From the NCBI GenBank assembly GCA_039881045.1, contig JAYWVB010000067.1, positions 1 through 64,000 on the forward strand: a stretch of DNA of 64,000 nt, written 5' to 3'. Within the stretch, counting starts at the first letter, position 1. Each line of letters begins with the position of its first letter. Below are positions 47,301 to 58,908 of this stretch, piece after piece. The notes beneath the pieces were generated by a model that saw only the letters and a program-made list of their open reading frames with translations, ran no database searches and was not told the origin of the DNA. This stretch comes from Chaetomium olivaceum (taxonomy: Eukaryota > Ascomycota > Sordariomycetes > Sordariales > Chaetomiaceae). A program made the translations under genes and the position numbers.

Positions 47301-47364
47301 GTTGAACACCAGCCAATGTGAGAACGCCCTGAAAAAGAAGTTAAGAAGCACAACGAGATCACTC
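35332..47364. other. Gene-poor region, about 12 kb
   Basis: No conserved coding sequence, rRNA or canonical tRNA was recognised on either strand. Open frames up to about 265 codons occur (for example 35703-36503 minus, 41476-42222 plus, 44638-45381 minus), but they overlap each other on both strands and lack motifs. The sequence is not strongly AT-rich and does not look RIP-degraded. It lies upstream of the zinc-finger gene and probably includes a long 5' UTR and regulatory DNA. The right end is the 3' flank of fibrillarin. Confidence 0.55.
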
Positions 47365-48944
47365 TCAGTTAGCCTCAAACTCCTTTTGCAGGTAGACGCA
47401 AGACACCATGGCGTGATCACGCTCGTACGGTTCTGGAGGTATCGTTAGTGGACACGCTCAAGGCTCAGGATCAACGTGACAGTGAGGTAGGTACATACCA
47501 AGAGTAAGCTGCTCCTTAGGGAAGAACTTGTCCTCGCGGAGTTTCTGGACTTCGCTGGCAAACACCTGCTCAGGGGGGGCTAGGGAGAGGTCAGCGAGTG
47601 CCAATTCAAGTAGCCTCCATAAAGAACCTACCGGTGCTGTCAATGCAGCTAGCCTTGATGGAGATGAGAAGGCCACCACCCTGCTTCAAGAAGAGCTTCG
47701 CGTTGATACCGACAATTCTGGCCTGATCGGGCTGGGCAACATCGGCAAAGACGACGTCGACCATCGGGAGAAGCATACGGTAAGCCATGGGCTTACGGGC
47801 GTCCTCAACAATCCTATTCACATGTAAGTCAGACTGATACTTGCCTGCGCGCCGTGATACGCTGCTTACGGAATAACGTTGGTGCGGCGGGTCTATCAAG
47901 CTGTCAGTGTCTTGGATACAACAGTGAATCGAGGGCAATTGACATACCGCCATGTTGATAAGATCTCTGCCGGAGCGGTGGGAGAATTCGACGGCCTGGG
48001 CGCATTGTTAGTGACCGAACGGCACGAACAGGAGTGGCGGCAACATACGTAGACAGCGCCCGTTGGCCCGACAATGTCGGCAACGTGGGACACCGAGGTA
48101 CCGGAGGCGGCACCGAGGTAGAGCACCTTCGAGCCGGGCTTCATGTAGATCGTCTCCAGGCCACCAAGAATACCAGCGGCAAGCTTACTCCGGCTGCTTC
48201 AAGTCAGTACGTGCAACACCGGGACGAAGATCGGATCGACTGACAAAGGGTTCCAAATCTACAACACCCTAGTTAGCACATGCTTCAAAAACGACAGTTG
48301 ACCTAATGCGCATGTGATGGTACTTACGCGGTACTCGGTCTTCGTGGCAACGGCATCGTCACTCTTGTTGGCGTTCTCGACAGAGATTCTCTTCTCGCCG
48401 TACACCGACTCGCCGGGAACCAGGTTGGTGGTGGCAAGCAGATCCTCCTTTCCACCGCGGGCAACGAACACGCCCTTGTGACGATGGGGCTCGACGATAA
48501 CCTTCTTGCCGCCTTTTGCCCCTCCAGGGCCACCACCGCGACCACCACGGGCTCCGCCACGAGGACTAGTCCGGAGTATTAGCAAAACCAGGCAATTGGC
48601 CCGTCGGTAGGGACATAACATACGCTCCACGACCACCACGGCCACCGCCGCGCCCTCCAGGGCCACCACGACCGCCGCCGAAACCTGGAAAAACTTAGTT
48701 AGCAAAACGCCTCTTATCCGTGCGCGCGGGGTCCCGAGAGTAGCGCGATCGAGGTCGGCGAGGCTTGGAAAGAGCAAGATCAAGGGGCGGCCTATGGCGA
48801 CACATGATGATAGTAAAGAGACCGTCGCGACTTACCACCACGGGCGCCGCCTCTGGCGCCGCCACGACCACCGCGATCACCACCGCCGCGGAAGCCGCCG
48901 CCTCCCCTGCCGCCGCCGCCTCTTCCACCACGGTCGAAACCCAT
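47365..48944 (-). CDS. nop1: Fibrillarin (Nop1), rRNA 2'-O-methyltransferase
   Basis: Fibrillarin is the methyltransferase of box C/D snoRNPs in the nucleolus. Ten exons: 48944-48836, 48684-48624, 48565-48328, 48258-48245, 48193-48049, 47995-47948, 47892-47870, 47813-47632, 47579-47499 and 47432-47365. They join without any frame error to 322 residues, the usual size. Residues 1 to about 85 form the Gly/Arg-rich GAR domain (GFDRGGRGG repeats). The methyltransferase follows: VIVEPHRHKGVFVARG, the SAM site LYLGAASGTSVSHV, AVEFSHRSGRDL, ARKPMAYRML, DVVFADVAQPDQ and a C-terminal YERDHAMVSCVY. Two exons are microexons of 14 nt (48245-48258, IWNPF) and 23 nt (47870-47892, TRRTNVI). Divergent from the uL22 gene. 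Confidence 0.97.
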
Positions 48945-49460
48945 TTTGAATGTTAGGTCGAAAGTGAAGGTATCGAATTGATTATAACTGTACTCGACGT
49001 CGTCGGGTTGATAGTGCACAAACAGCCCCTTAAGACACAATGGGTGCAGATGCGCGGCCTTGTCGAAGTCGTTTAGGAAGCTTGATGGAGCTGGATGCAA
49101 AATTTCCTAAACTTTCAGAAAAAAGAGCGGGGCCAGTTCTTGGCTCCGGCCTTTCGCTCGGCTGGGGATTTCTCCGGCACTCTGAGTGGTCAGTTTCGGG
49201 TGGTCTTGGCACTTGTTTCGTACTCTATCGCATGATACGTAAACATTTGGTGCAGACGAGTTACTGGTCTTAGCAGAAGACCCCGGTCTGGCGTTGTCCC
49301 GCGCTAATGCCTCAGGCATAATTCCTGCCGCACAAGCCAATCAGCCGCAACCCACAGAGCCCTAATCGCGAAAATCGCACTTGCGCCAAAATTTGGAACA
49401 ACCACCATTCCTGAACTCCAAACTCGGTCGATTCCGCCCTCACGTCGACAAACAGTCAAG
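48945..49460. promoter_or_regulatory. Bidirectional promoter between fibrillarin and RPL17/uL22
   Basis: 516 bp separate the two ATGs. The region serves both genes and should carry the ribosome-biogenesis control elements. GCCCTAATCGCG is seen at about 49359-49370, close to the uL22 start; a CCCTAA-type box is common in fungal ribosomal-protein promoters. No further element was identified. Confidence 0.7.
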
Positions 49461-50399
49461 ATGGTCAGTAGTCCTTGAAAATCCGAATCCTTTACGGTCG
49501 CTCCGAAATCCGATGCACTAGGGAATGTCTCCCGCTCAATTTGCGGGTGTTGGAGGGGCCGGATGCTGGATCGAGCTGGAGACGGTCGAGAGGCATACAG
49601 GACCAGGCTGACCGATGCATTGGCGATATCTAGGTTCGGTACTCCGCGACTGAGATTGCGCCCGCGAAGTCGGCTCGCTCCCGCGGGTCGTACCTCCGGG
49701 TTTCGTTCAAGAACACCCGCGAGACCGCCCAGGCGATCAACGGCTGGAAGCTCCAGCGCGCCCAGACCTTCCTCGAGAACGTCTGCGAGAAGAAGGAGGC
49801 CGTCCCCATGAGACGCTACTGCGGCTCGATCGGCCGGACCGCCCAAGGTACGATTCGAGAATACGATCCCCGTTGAATACGCCCGATTTCGATATGGAGT
49901 TGTGAGATGGGGCTGCAAAGCCACCTACAACTGAGCGGACAAGTCATGGGAAGTCGGTTAAGGCATTGAGAGATGGTGCTGACTGATGGGAAACAGGCAA
50001 GCAGTTTGGTGTCACCCGCGCCCGCTGGCCCGTCAAGTCCGCCGAGTTCCTCCTGGGTCTCCTTAAGAACGCCGAGTCCAACGCCGACGCCAAGGGCCTC
50101 GACACCGGCAACCTGATCGTCAAGCACATCCAGGTCAACCAGGCTCCTAAGCAGCGCCGCCGCACATACCGCGCCCACGGTCGCGTACGTTTTCCGAGCC
50201 CCCAGCATATGCTGTGGCGGAATGCGAGAGACTAACGGCTGCATAGATCAACCCCTACATGTCGAACCCCTGCCACATCGAGCTGATCCTCACCGAGGCC
50301 GACGAGGCGATCCAGAAGTCGGAGGCTGTTGTTCGCGACGAGCACCTCAGCTCGAGGCAGCGCGGTGTCCGCGTCCGCCGGGCTATCACCGCTGCTTAA
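49461..50399 (+). CDS. rpl17: 60S ribosomal protein L17 (uL22)
   Basis: Exons 49461-49463, 49634-49847, 49997-50184 and 50247-50399 give 185 residues, matching yeast Rpl17 in length. The first coding exon is only the ATG; a GTCAGT donor follows directly and the protein continues MVRYS. Family blocks are SRGSYLRVSFKNTRETAQAI, AVPMRRYCGSIGRTAQGKQF, RARWPVKSAEFLLGLLKNAE, HIQVNQAPKQRRRTYRAHGR and INPYMSNPCHIELILTE. The protein lines the polypeptide exit tunnel of the large subunit. The three introns are 170, 149 and 62 bp, so the two 5' introns are long for this window. Frame intact throughout. Shares its promoter region with fibrillarin. Confidence 0.97.
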
Positions 50400-50970
50400 G
50401 TCGGGGGCTGCTAGTTGATGGGGACACGGGGGGATCTTTTTGACTGGGCTTGACTTTCTTCCGGAACGGTGTACGCGAGCATGGCATTTTTTCGGGTCAA
50501 GGCTACGATTCCACAAAAAAGGAGTCGGTCACGAACACTCAATAAAGAAGCATTGAGGACCATAATGGTGCACGCGGAGCCGGATGGGATACATGGGCGC
50601 TAAACCGAATATCACTGCTTTGACTCGACTGCCGCCGCGACGCGCTGCTTCGATGATAGAGGAAGATATGCCATTCTAGTCACTCCAGCCTGGGGCTTGT
50701 GCTGGTGAATTGTTCTCTAGGCCAATATGTATCAAGAACTGCCTGCCTGACGGCCAGATGGCCGGAGAAGATCTCCGAGGTGGTGATGTCACCTCATGGA
50801 TCGTCTCTGTCAAAACTTATCGCCCCATGCAGGGCCGCCTGGGCCTTTTCACCTCGTTCCAAATATTCTAATGATCGTCATCATGCTCATCGATCTCTAT
50901 TTTTCTTGTGTATGTGCGCTCGTTATCGTCGCGGCATACATTGGCAAGCGAAGCCGTGTTTCTAGAACTG
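50400..50970. other. Intergenic region between convergent uL22 and UCH37 genes
   Basis: 571 bp of 3' flanking sequence. No gene was recognised. Confidence 0.5.
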
Positions 50971-52138
50971 CTACCCAGCCATCTCCACATCCCCTTCTCC
51001 CCCACCACGACGACCACCAGCCCCCTTCTTCCGCTCCTCCGCCCGCTTCAACATTTTCTGCTTCCCCTGATCCACCCACCTCTCATACGCGCCGCCGCCC
51101 TCCTTCAACTTGGCCGCGACAACCCCCTTGAGCACCTCCCCGGCAAAGCCAACAAAGTTGTGGCGGCGCAGGGCGTTCTCGAACTGCCAGTCGCGGCGCT
51201 TGCGCTCCTCGCGCGCCAGCATCTCCGGGTCGCCGATCTCGCGCGCCCGCACCCGCAGGTCGCGCACCATGGCCAGCAGGTTGAAGCGGATCTCGGCCGC
51301 GTCGTAGCGCGCCACGCGCCGCTGCAGCACCTCCATGACGCGCGCGGGGAATTCCCCGGGGGGGCAGGCGCCGTGGCTGATGGGCGCGCGCTGCAGGCCG
51401 TCGAGCTCGTACAGCGTGCCGTTGATCGGGGTGTAGGCGATGAAGTGGAAGGCGTCCTCGGACTCGTCGCCGGCCTGCCGCTGGGTCTCGTCGGCGAAGG
51501 GCGACGACCGCGCGAAGCTGTTGTGCACGTCGCGGATCAGCTCGCTGTTGGAGAGGGCCTCGCCGCGGTACTCGGGCGGCAGCGCCATGGTGAAGTCGCG
51601 GAAGTCGGTCAGCGCGGGGCCGATGTGGATGGTCTCGTCTGCGGGCGTCGTGCCGTCGGCGGCCGTCTTGTTGAGGAGGACGCTCAGTAGGGCCTGCGTG
51701 CCGCAGGCATTCTGGATGGTCTGCGCGGCGAAGAAGAGGCGCTCTGAGGCATCTTCGTCGAAGGTGCCGTCCAGCGGCTTGTCGCCGGCGTGGTAGGGGG
51801 TGTCGGTGGGGAACTTGAAGAGGAAGATGACGCCGTAGACGGGGTAGAGCTGCGCGAGGGCGTCGGGGTCGAGCGAGAGGAGCTCCTCGAACTGTACGTC
51901 TTTTACGCCAAGGTTGTCGAGTAGGTAGGTGAAAACGCCCTAGAGCTGCTGGTTAGCCAGCAGGTCCGTGATTGATTGAAGCTGGCCCCTGTGTGCGCGC
52001 TATAACCCCCGCCAGGGCCAAGGTCTTGTGCTATGGGAGCAACATACCGCATCGGACTCGACTATGATTCGTTGGTCAGCGGTTCAGCTCGTCGGGATCA
52101 TGCGACTGAAGCATACTGGTATTCCAGCCACCACTCAT
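50971..52138 (-). CDS. uch2: Ubiquitin C-terminal hydrolase, UCH37/UCHL5 type
   Basis: Exons 52138-52117, 52061-52048 and 51939-50971 give 334 residues. The second exon is a 14-nt microexon; the N terminus then reads MSGGWNTIESDAGVFTYLL, the usual UCH start. The catalytic triad is visible: Cys91 in QNACGTQALLS, His177 in DAFHFIAY and Asp192 in YELDGL. The C-terminal extension has the UCH37-specific helical ULD-type segment (EIRFNLLAMVRDLRV; RRHNFVGFAGEVLKG) and a basic, Gly-rich tail. UCH37 enzymes act on ubiquitin chains at the 19S proteasome; whether this protein binds the proteasome receptor is inferred from the C-terminal extension. The introns are 108 and 55 bp. The frame is intact. Confidence 0.94.
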
Positions 52139-52895
52139 CTTGGAGGCTCTAACTGAACTGCAGTTGGTCGCCTGAATTTGAGTTTGCCCTTCCTTAAGTT
52201 ATGCCGTTGTGGTAAAAGCGGATCCACACTCAGAAATAAAAGAGTCTGGAAGTTCTATTTTTTTTCCAAACGGCACAAGGACGGAGTGCTGGATCTGAGC
52301 TGGGCCCAAGATACTTTCTTTCACCCACGGCTCGAATTTCAGGGCCGATGATGCAAGTCCCCAGTTGCCTGTCCAGAGACCCTGATAAGATAAGGAATCA
52401 GCAAGCAGGCCCTGAGGTGTTGCCCCTCGCTGCCAGCTGTCCCTCAGCTGTGTGCCAAGCCCGCGCCAAATATCAACAAAGGGGGCTTCTCGGCAGACCT
52501 CAGAGACCGCATGCACACAGTATGGGTTTCCACAAGCCGGTTGTTTTTCCTGGCGTCTCCATTTTGTTGGTTGTGCTGAAGGACATGGACCCGAAATACT
52601 CAGACAAGTCATGTACAAAGTAAAGTGCTACTCGCTATAAAAAGCTAAGCCAGACATACTAACAAACCGTCCTCCCAAGCAATGAAAGAAGAGTGAGCAA
52701 ACATCAACCCCCGACCTCGTCAGTGATCTCCTTCATAACGTACCAATGTGGACTGCCTCTGCTGTTCCAAAACTTCACTCAAGCTTTCAGATAGGTCTTC
52801 CCCCTTCACATAGTAAGTACTCCCACTCCTCTCTGCGTGCTATCTTCCTGGATAGCAACATGTAGTGAGACAGCTGCTACACAGGCGTCGGGGGA
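52139..52895. other. Intergenic region, 757 bp
   Basis: UCH37 promoter side and 3' flank of the permease gene. No gene was recognised. Confidence 0.5.
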
Positions 52896-55356
52896 TCAAT
52901 ACATCCGACGCATCGGCTCCGGCTCAGGCGTCGAGATTCTCGGCATTTGGCCATCCTTTGACGTATCGGACTTGTACTGCTCGGTGCTCATGGCATCATC
53001 CCGCGAGTTGAGAGAGAACGAGGTGTCTCGATCCTTCTTGTACTTAACCCAGTCGATGCATCGGATAAAGGCTCTGATGATCCAGGGTTTGTCTCCGGGA
53101 GGTCGCCAAGACCAGTATTCCTTCAACTCGTACTTCTCTGGGGTGATGGTTTCCCCCGAGACTTTGACGACAATGTAGATAGCGCCGTTGATGATAATGT
53201 ACGCAAAGAGTCCACTAAACAGAGACTTGTTAGCAGGTGAGAGAGTAGAAAATAAGACATAGCCAACTCACGCGATCAGCCCGTAGGCACAGCTGAAACT
53301 GAACGGGATGAAGGCCAGAGTGATGAAGGATGGTACGGCGTCGCCGACATATGCCCAGTTGATTTTGGTAACTTGGCGGATCATCATGCAACCAACCTAG
53401 AAGCCCACAGTTAGCTTCATTTGAACCAGGAATATGCTGACCTCCCAAAAGACTTACCAAAATCAATGTGCTCCCACTCGCCCAGGGCGGGATGGAGGCA
53501 AGTATCGGGGCAAAGAATAGAGAAATGAGGAAACAGATACCAGTAGAAACAGCTGTTAGACCAGTCCGACCTCCGTCCGAGATGCCGGCGCTGCTCTCGA
53601 TGAAAGCAGTTACTGGAGACAGTCCAAGCAGCGAGCCCATGGAAATGCAAAAAGCATCGACACAAAATGCCATTGTCGACCGTGGGAAGTCGGCCTTGTC
53701 TCTCCGGGCTCTGCTACAGAACCGAGCCATCGAGTAGACCGTCGCAGTGCAGTCAATGATGTCCACGTAGAGAAAGGTAAATAGGGCAATCGCAAAATGC
53801 GATCCCGCCTCCCCTGTCAGATCCCACTGCTGTTGGAACATCGTGAGGCGAATAGGGTGGAATGTGACAACCTGAGAGAAGTAGCTAAACCGCTCGTCGC
53901 CATCAGGGGTGTCGGGGAAGTGCGTCAAGGGTGTATTGCGTCTGCGAGGAATGTGAGTTGCGGTTGAGCAATGCAAATAGAAGGCTAATGAGGTACCCAC
54001 GGCCATGAGATAATTGAAACAATGGCGATGCCAATGATAATGGCTCCCTTGACGCGAAATGCCATCAAGAAAGTGGTGAACAAACCACCGCAGATAATAC
54101 CCACCCACATCTGTTGTAACAAGTCAGTGCCAAACCCGTAACTCGCCAGTAAAAGTAAGACCTCATACCTTTGGACTTGTCATGATCCCCGAATCGCACT
54201 CTCCAATTTCGTTGAGATCCTCAGCTGGGCAGCCGGCTATGGTGAGTGGTGAACCAATACCACCGGTGACCATGCCGAGACCAGAAGTGTACGACATCCC
54301 GATGAGGGTCAAGAACAAGCCAATTCCTACACCACTTGCAATCTTGATTGTGCCGGGGATAATCTTGACCAGCCAGTGCCGCAAGCCTGTCAGGGCCAGA
54401 AACATGAAGATCCAGCCCTCAATGAAGACAGCAGTGAGAGCTACCCGGTAGTTGATTGGGCCCGATCCCTTGACACCTATAACCTGGTAGGTAAAGTAGG
54501 CATTGAGACCCATACCGGGGCTGTGGCGGTCAGCGAAACTCCGTCAAAGTTTGCAACCGCAAACTTACGCAAGGGCAACCGGAAGGTTTGTGAAAAGACC
54601 AAAGAGGATGCTGGAAAAACCGGCTGCTGCAGTGGTGGCAGTGACGAGGTCGAGTTTAAGAACTAACTCGGTTCTCTCATCAGCGGTCCATACAGGCAGC
54701 ATCACAGAGAACTGGTAACTCACCGTTATAACATTGAGTCCACTCCCAATCATTGGCGCAGTTTCCTTGCGGGTCGAGTGGCTTTTCGCAGGGGCAATCG
54801 TAACCCCCCTCGGCCAGAATGAAGGCCTACGGATGTTAGTCAGGTAAACCTGGAAAGACAGGCGCACAGAACGAGAAAGGAAGATCATACGTTTACGGCA
54901 ATGACATATGCCATGGTCGTGAAAGTTGTAATGCCCTTGGCAAACAGGGTTAGCTACATGATCATGCAGGACGTTTGGGGGAGCGATCCCGGTCCCAATA
55001 CGGCTAGAAATGATACAAAAACTGCTGGAGATTTACATACTGCACGCATCTCAGTTGAGAAATAGGCATCCTCAATTTCTTTGGGCTTTGATGGAGAATG
55101 TGTCAGAAGGTTTTCGATTCAGTCGATGGAGGGGGTTGTCACTTACATGGCCGCTTCCTTTGAGTCGAAACAGCTGCCCAACAGGTGACTTGCTCACACT
55201 ATCGTCCATTCGTCGGACAAGGTTTGAGACGTAATTTCTCTTTCGCTTGAACCAGCTTGGGCCGTCATGGTGCGGGACCTGGCTAGTAGTGCTCGGCATG
55301 GCATTCGCCTGTTGCATTTCGATCTCCTCACTGTAAGCGTTAGTACTGCTAGCCAT
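52896..55356 (-). CDS. azgA: AzgA-type purine (hypoxanthine-adenine-guanine) permease
   Basis: Ten exons (55356-55147, 55085-55041, 54935-54891, 54826-54724, 54662-54569, 54520-54169, 54110-54001, 53941-53458, 53396-53272, 53214-52896) join in frame to 628 residues. Family marks in order: FRLKGSGHPKE, FSTEMRAG|ITTFTTMAYVIAVN, AFILAEGGYDCPC, LDLVTATTAAAG and FTNLPVALAPGMGLNAYFTY, KIASGVGIGLFLTLIGMSY, FAIALFTFLYVDIIDCTATV, SPVTAFIESSAGISDGGRTG and IPPWASGSTLIL. About a dozen membrane helices are expected. Aspergillus nidulans AzgA imports hypoxanthine, adenine and guanine by proton symport. Cys in IIDCTATV and Leu-Ser in GLSPVTAF differ from the common family letters as I recall them and may alter specificity. 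Two exons are only 45 nt. Frame intact. Confidence 0.94.
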
Positions 55357-58300
55357 TTGGAACAGAAACTTGGAATTGGCATGTAGTAAGCGGAAGGGAG
55401 AGAGCAAAGAAAATAAAGGATGAACGAGAGTCGTGCAGGCCATTGAGGACTTGCATACAACTCGTGGAGCCAGTCACATATCATGCTAGCTAGTGATGGT
55501 CGCACTACAGGACGCATCATCCAACCCTTCTTCTTTGTAATAAAGGCTCCACAGCAGGCGACAGATCCGTGCATAGTTCGGCAAGGATAAGGCGCAGAAA
55601 TGGACGTGGGTGAAAGTACCGACTTACGTTGTGAGGAGAGGGCTTGGAGAAGACGTCCCCAGCTTGGGGAAGAGACGCCGGAGCATCACGATATTGTTGG
55701 TTTGTTTCCAATTTGAGTGAGTTGGTAAATGGATGTTAAGATCTGAAACAAAATCGTTGATCTCCGAAGATTTGGGAGATCTAATTCAACTTTGGGAGAG
55801 AGATGGTTGTTTGTTGAGTGGCTAAGATGGTCGGCTCAGAAGGAGAACGATGAAGCAAATCGTTGCGGGGTATCGAGGTTAGGAAATTTATCTCACAATG
55901 GTTTGGTCATTTTGTGTGGGAATTTGGGACTGATGAACGGAAACCCTGATGAACTGGAACCCTATGAGGCAGCAAATTAGAAAGGTTCTGGGAATGAGTT
56001 AAGTCAAGACGGAAGGTGCGATTCTGACTGATGTGGCAAGCACGGTGCTTTTATGAACCCAGCAAGCTGACAGAAAACCTAGCTGAAAATATATTCACAG
56101 GCTCTTTGCAGTATGTTCCACACAGAGGCTTTAGTTGCTAGTTGGTCATCATAACCTTGTAGATTCACGTTAGGACAATGATAATGACAATAAGAATAGG
56201 GGCCAGGCAAAACAGATGGTACCTGCTACTCAAGTACCTGGCCTAGGTCGAACAATCAAAAACCACGCAGTGTGCCTTACTCTATTCCGGACGAGAAACC
56301 TTAACCATAACCCATCTCTGGTTTACATATGTAACCATCTAGAACTTCCACCGTATGTGACTTAGCCGGGGGCGGTGGTCTTGGGCAATCAAGGTAAGGA
56401 TATGCTCAAATGCCATGTACTCACGACCTAATCCTCTGGCGCCTATCGATCCGCAGGAAAGTCTGAAGCTTGGTAGTACTGACCGAGCTGCTGTGCTGCC
56501 CAACTTCGGATGGTGGGACCAGGGCAAATTCGATCAGGGGCAGAGAGAGATTGAAACAGAACCGGGCTGTAACGTTTAATAAACTTATGTACATGTACTT
56601 ATGCTTGGGCTTTCCTCCTTGGCCGCTCTTTGAACACCAAACGGTAAGACATCAACCAAGTGGACAGGGGGCTAGTGTGGATCGGTTTGGACACCAGCAG
56701 TGTTGATGACTTGGTGCTGTAACCACCTTTTCAGCGCCGGTACTTTGTGTCTCCGTCTGGCGGTGACAGCCGCCGACCATCCGATATGTCAGGCCCGCTG
56801 AGATGCAGGTTGCCCTCCTGTTTTTAAGACCGTTCAGCCTCTCGGTGTCCTTGAATTGTTAGGATGAGGTACCGAGGGTTCACAATGCAACACATGGCAG
56901 CGGGCCGAAGAGGGGCAAGTTGAGGTACCAGGGCTTTTGCCGCAGGGCTGCCGACTCGAAATCTACCCCAAACGGAGTTCGGTAAAGGAACTGTTTACAG
57001 AATAAGGATACGGCCTCTCTTGGGGTTTTCTGCTCATGTCGTGGTCCTCAACTGCGTATAGACGGATTATTCTCCGGGTAGATCCACCAGTTATTTCTAC
57101 TTTCGCGGGACCTATCGGATGAAGTTCACACACCGAGTCAACGTAAACATCAGCTAGTTTTCCGAAGGAAAGCAACTAATGCGAGTGTTGCAGATGACAC
57201 ATGCGTTTTACAGCAGTGGAGATGGGGAGGAACTCGGTCGGCAACAGGCAGTCCCACGTTTCCGGGCCGAGCAGTTGCAAAGTCCCGTCGGAGATACTGC
57301 TTTCGGTTAGCGCATGGCCGAGAGCCCCATCGTTCTTGACAGGGCAGAGGTGTGTGGGTCTCAAACTCTCAAAAGGAACCTCATTCTTCCCAGGAATGTT
57401 GATGATGGAAACTTGAACGAGCGGGTTTCAGGGCGAGTGATGAACTTGACCCGGAAGTTTTAACCAGCCTAGCACTATTTCCCGGATTTTCGTGTACCAC
57501 GCAACATATCGCAAGCAGTAACACCTTTTCATCTAACCTCGGCCCTTAATGTCGGGGTCAAAACAGGAAGGTTGCACGTTGAGGAATACACTCGATATGG
57601 GGCAAACAAGCTTACTGTGTATATACGCTTGTTGTGGCAAGGGGATGTAGGTAACATACTGATTATATACCTGTGAAAAGTGGTCGATCTGTATCTTACC
57701 AGCAGTTGTTGAATAAAGAACGGTATCTAGCTTACTTGTGGAGGCTTCGTTCTTGGTACACCAGCCAGGTAACTGATATCACTTAGGTCCCTTAGTCGCT
57801 CGGTATTTGTGCGGCAGGCGGTTTTGTGAAACCACACCTACTAAGTTTCCCACCAATTGCTGCTCAACATGGCAACCTGCCGGGAAGAGCCGCCTGCAGG
57901 ACCGTTGCAACGACCAACGGACATGTGAGACGTCGTGAATTGCGGCTCCAGGTCGTGACTCTGACCGAAGCTCTGTATTTTATGCTTGCTACCTTAGACA
58001 CCTTAGACAAAGTCGGCTGCCTCCCCATCAAGAGAACCACTCACACCCTGGTGAATGTCTCTCGGTATTGTCTGAACGCTCACTTTGTCTTACCATCTAT
58101 GCTTTACAGCCTCCAACTCGGTTGATGGGGTGGAAACCTAAAACCTAAAAATTATCAAACTGCAGGCTAACGGCCGAGACAATACCAGCACTTTAAGGTA
58201 GTGCAGAGGCCTCTCACACTCGCTATTCCTATTCAGTAAGTAGGTGCAGGTAGGTACCTTGTTCGGTAGGAGAAACAAGCCAAGCCTGGTATTATCCCTT

Positions 58301-58908
58301 TCTCTACTTATGTATAACGATCTAAGTCGGTATCTTTGGTCAGTCAAAGAATAGAAGTTTGCGTGTTGGAACGGGAAGGAACAGGAAGAAGCGGGCCTGC
58401 CCATGGGTGCCGCCCTTCAGGGTTCCCGGATTAACCTCGACCAACGTGTGCTTTCCCCATACAGACACAATTAAACCTGCCTACCAACGTGATAATAACG
58501 GTGTCAGTCAGTAAATACCAGCGAGTGCGAGTGTCTCACTTTGTATTCAAGACTCATTAAGAAACTTACTGCCAAACCACAGGTTTCTTCTCACACAGCT
58601 TTGTCTCTTTGGTGTCATAGTGGCCGGCTCGAAAGTGCGCTATACCCTCATTCTCCAACTCATAGTTGTTCTTTCAGTGCGAACATCGACCGATTACCGA
58701 TTGGCCGCTCTCTCAAAACCGCAAATTCACATTGCGCCTGGATTCATCTCTACGATTCACCTTTTCACCCCCCGCCACCCACTCTCTCTTCGATCGAGAA
58801 ACCAGTGAATACTGGTAATTTTCGTCGCAGAAAACTTTCTCGGATTTTCTTAGGTGTTGCGGCAAGCGTCACGATCAATGGCCCTATTTCTCGTTACACC
58901 TAGTCAAA
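55357..58908. other. Intergenic region, 3.55 kb
   Basis: Promoters of the permease (minus) and of the disordered-protein gene (plus). The sequence is somewhat more AT-rich than the coding parts. No coding sequence, RNA gene or repeat was recognised. Confidence 0.5.

Noticed and set aside
35332..47364. RIP-degraded transposon as the cause of the gene-poor region
   Set aside because: Base composition is not strongly AT-rich, and no terminal repeats, transposase or reverse transcriptase remnants are visible.
48685..48835. Possible box C/D snoRNA in the 151-bp fibrillarin intron
   Set aside because: No RUGAUGA C box or CUGA D box on the transcribed strand; the ATGATGA seen is on the other strand.
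50908..51690. 260-codon open frame, plus strand
   Set aside because: Antisense shadow of the UCH37 catalytic domain.
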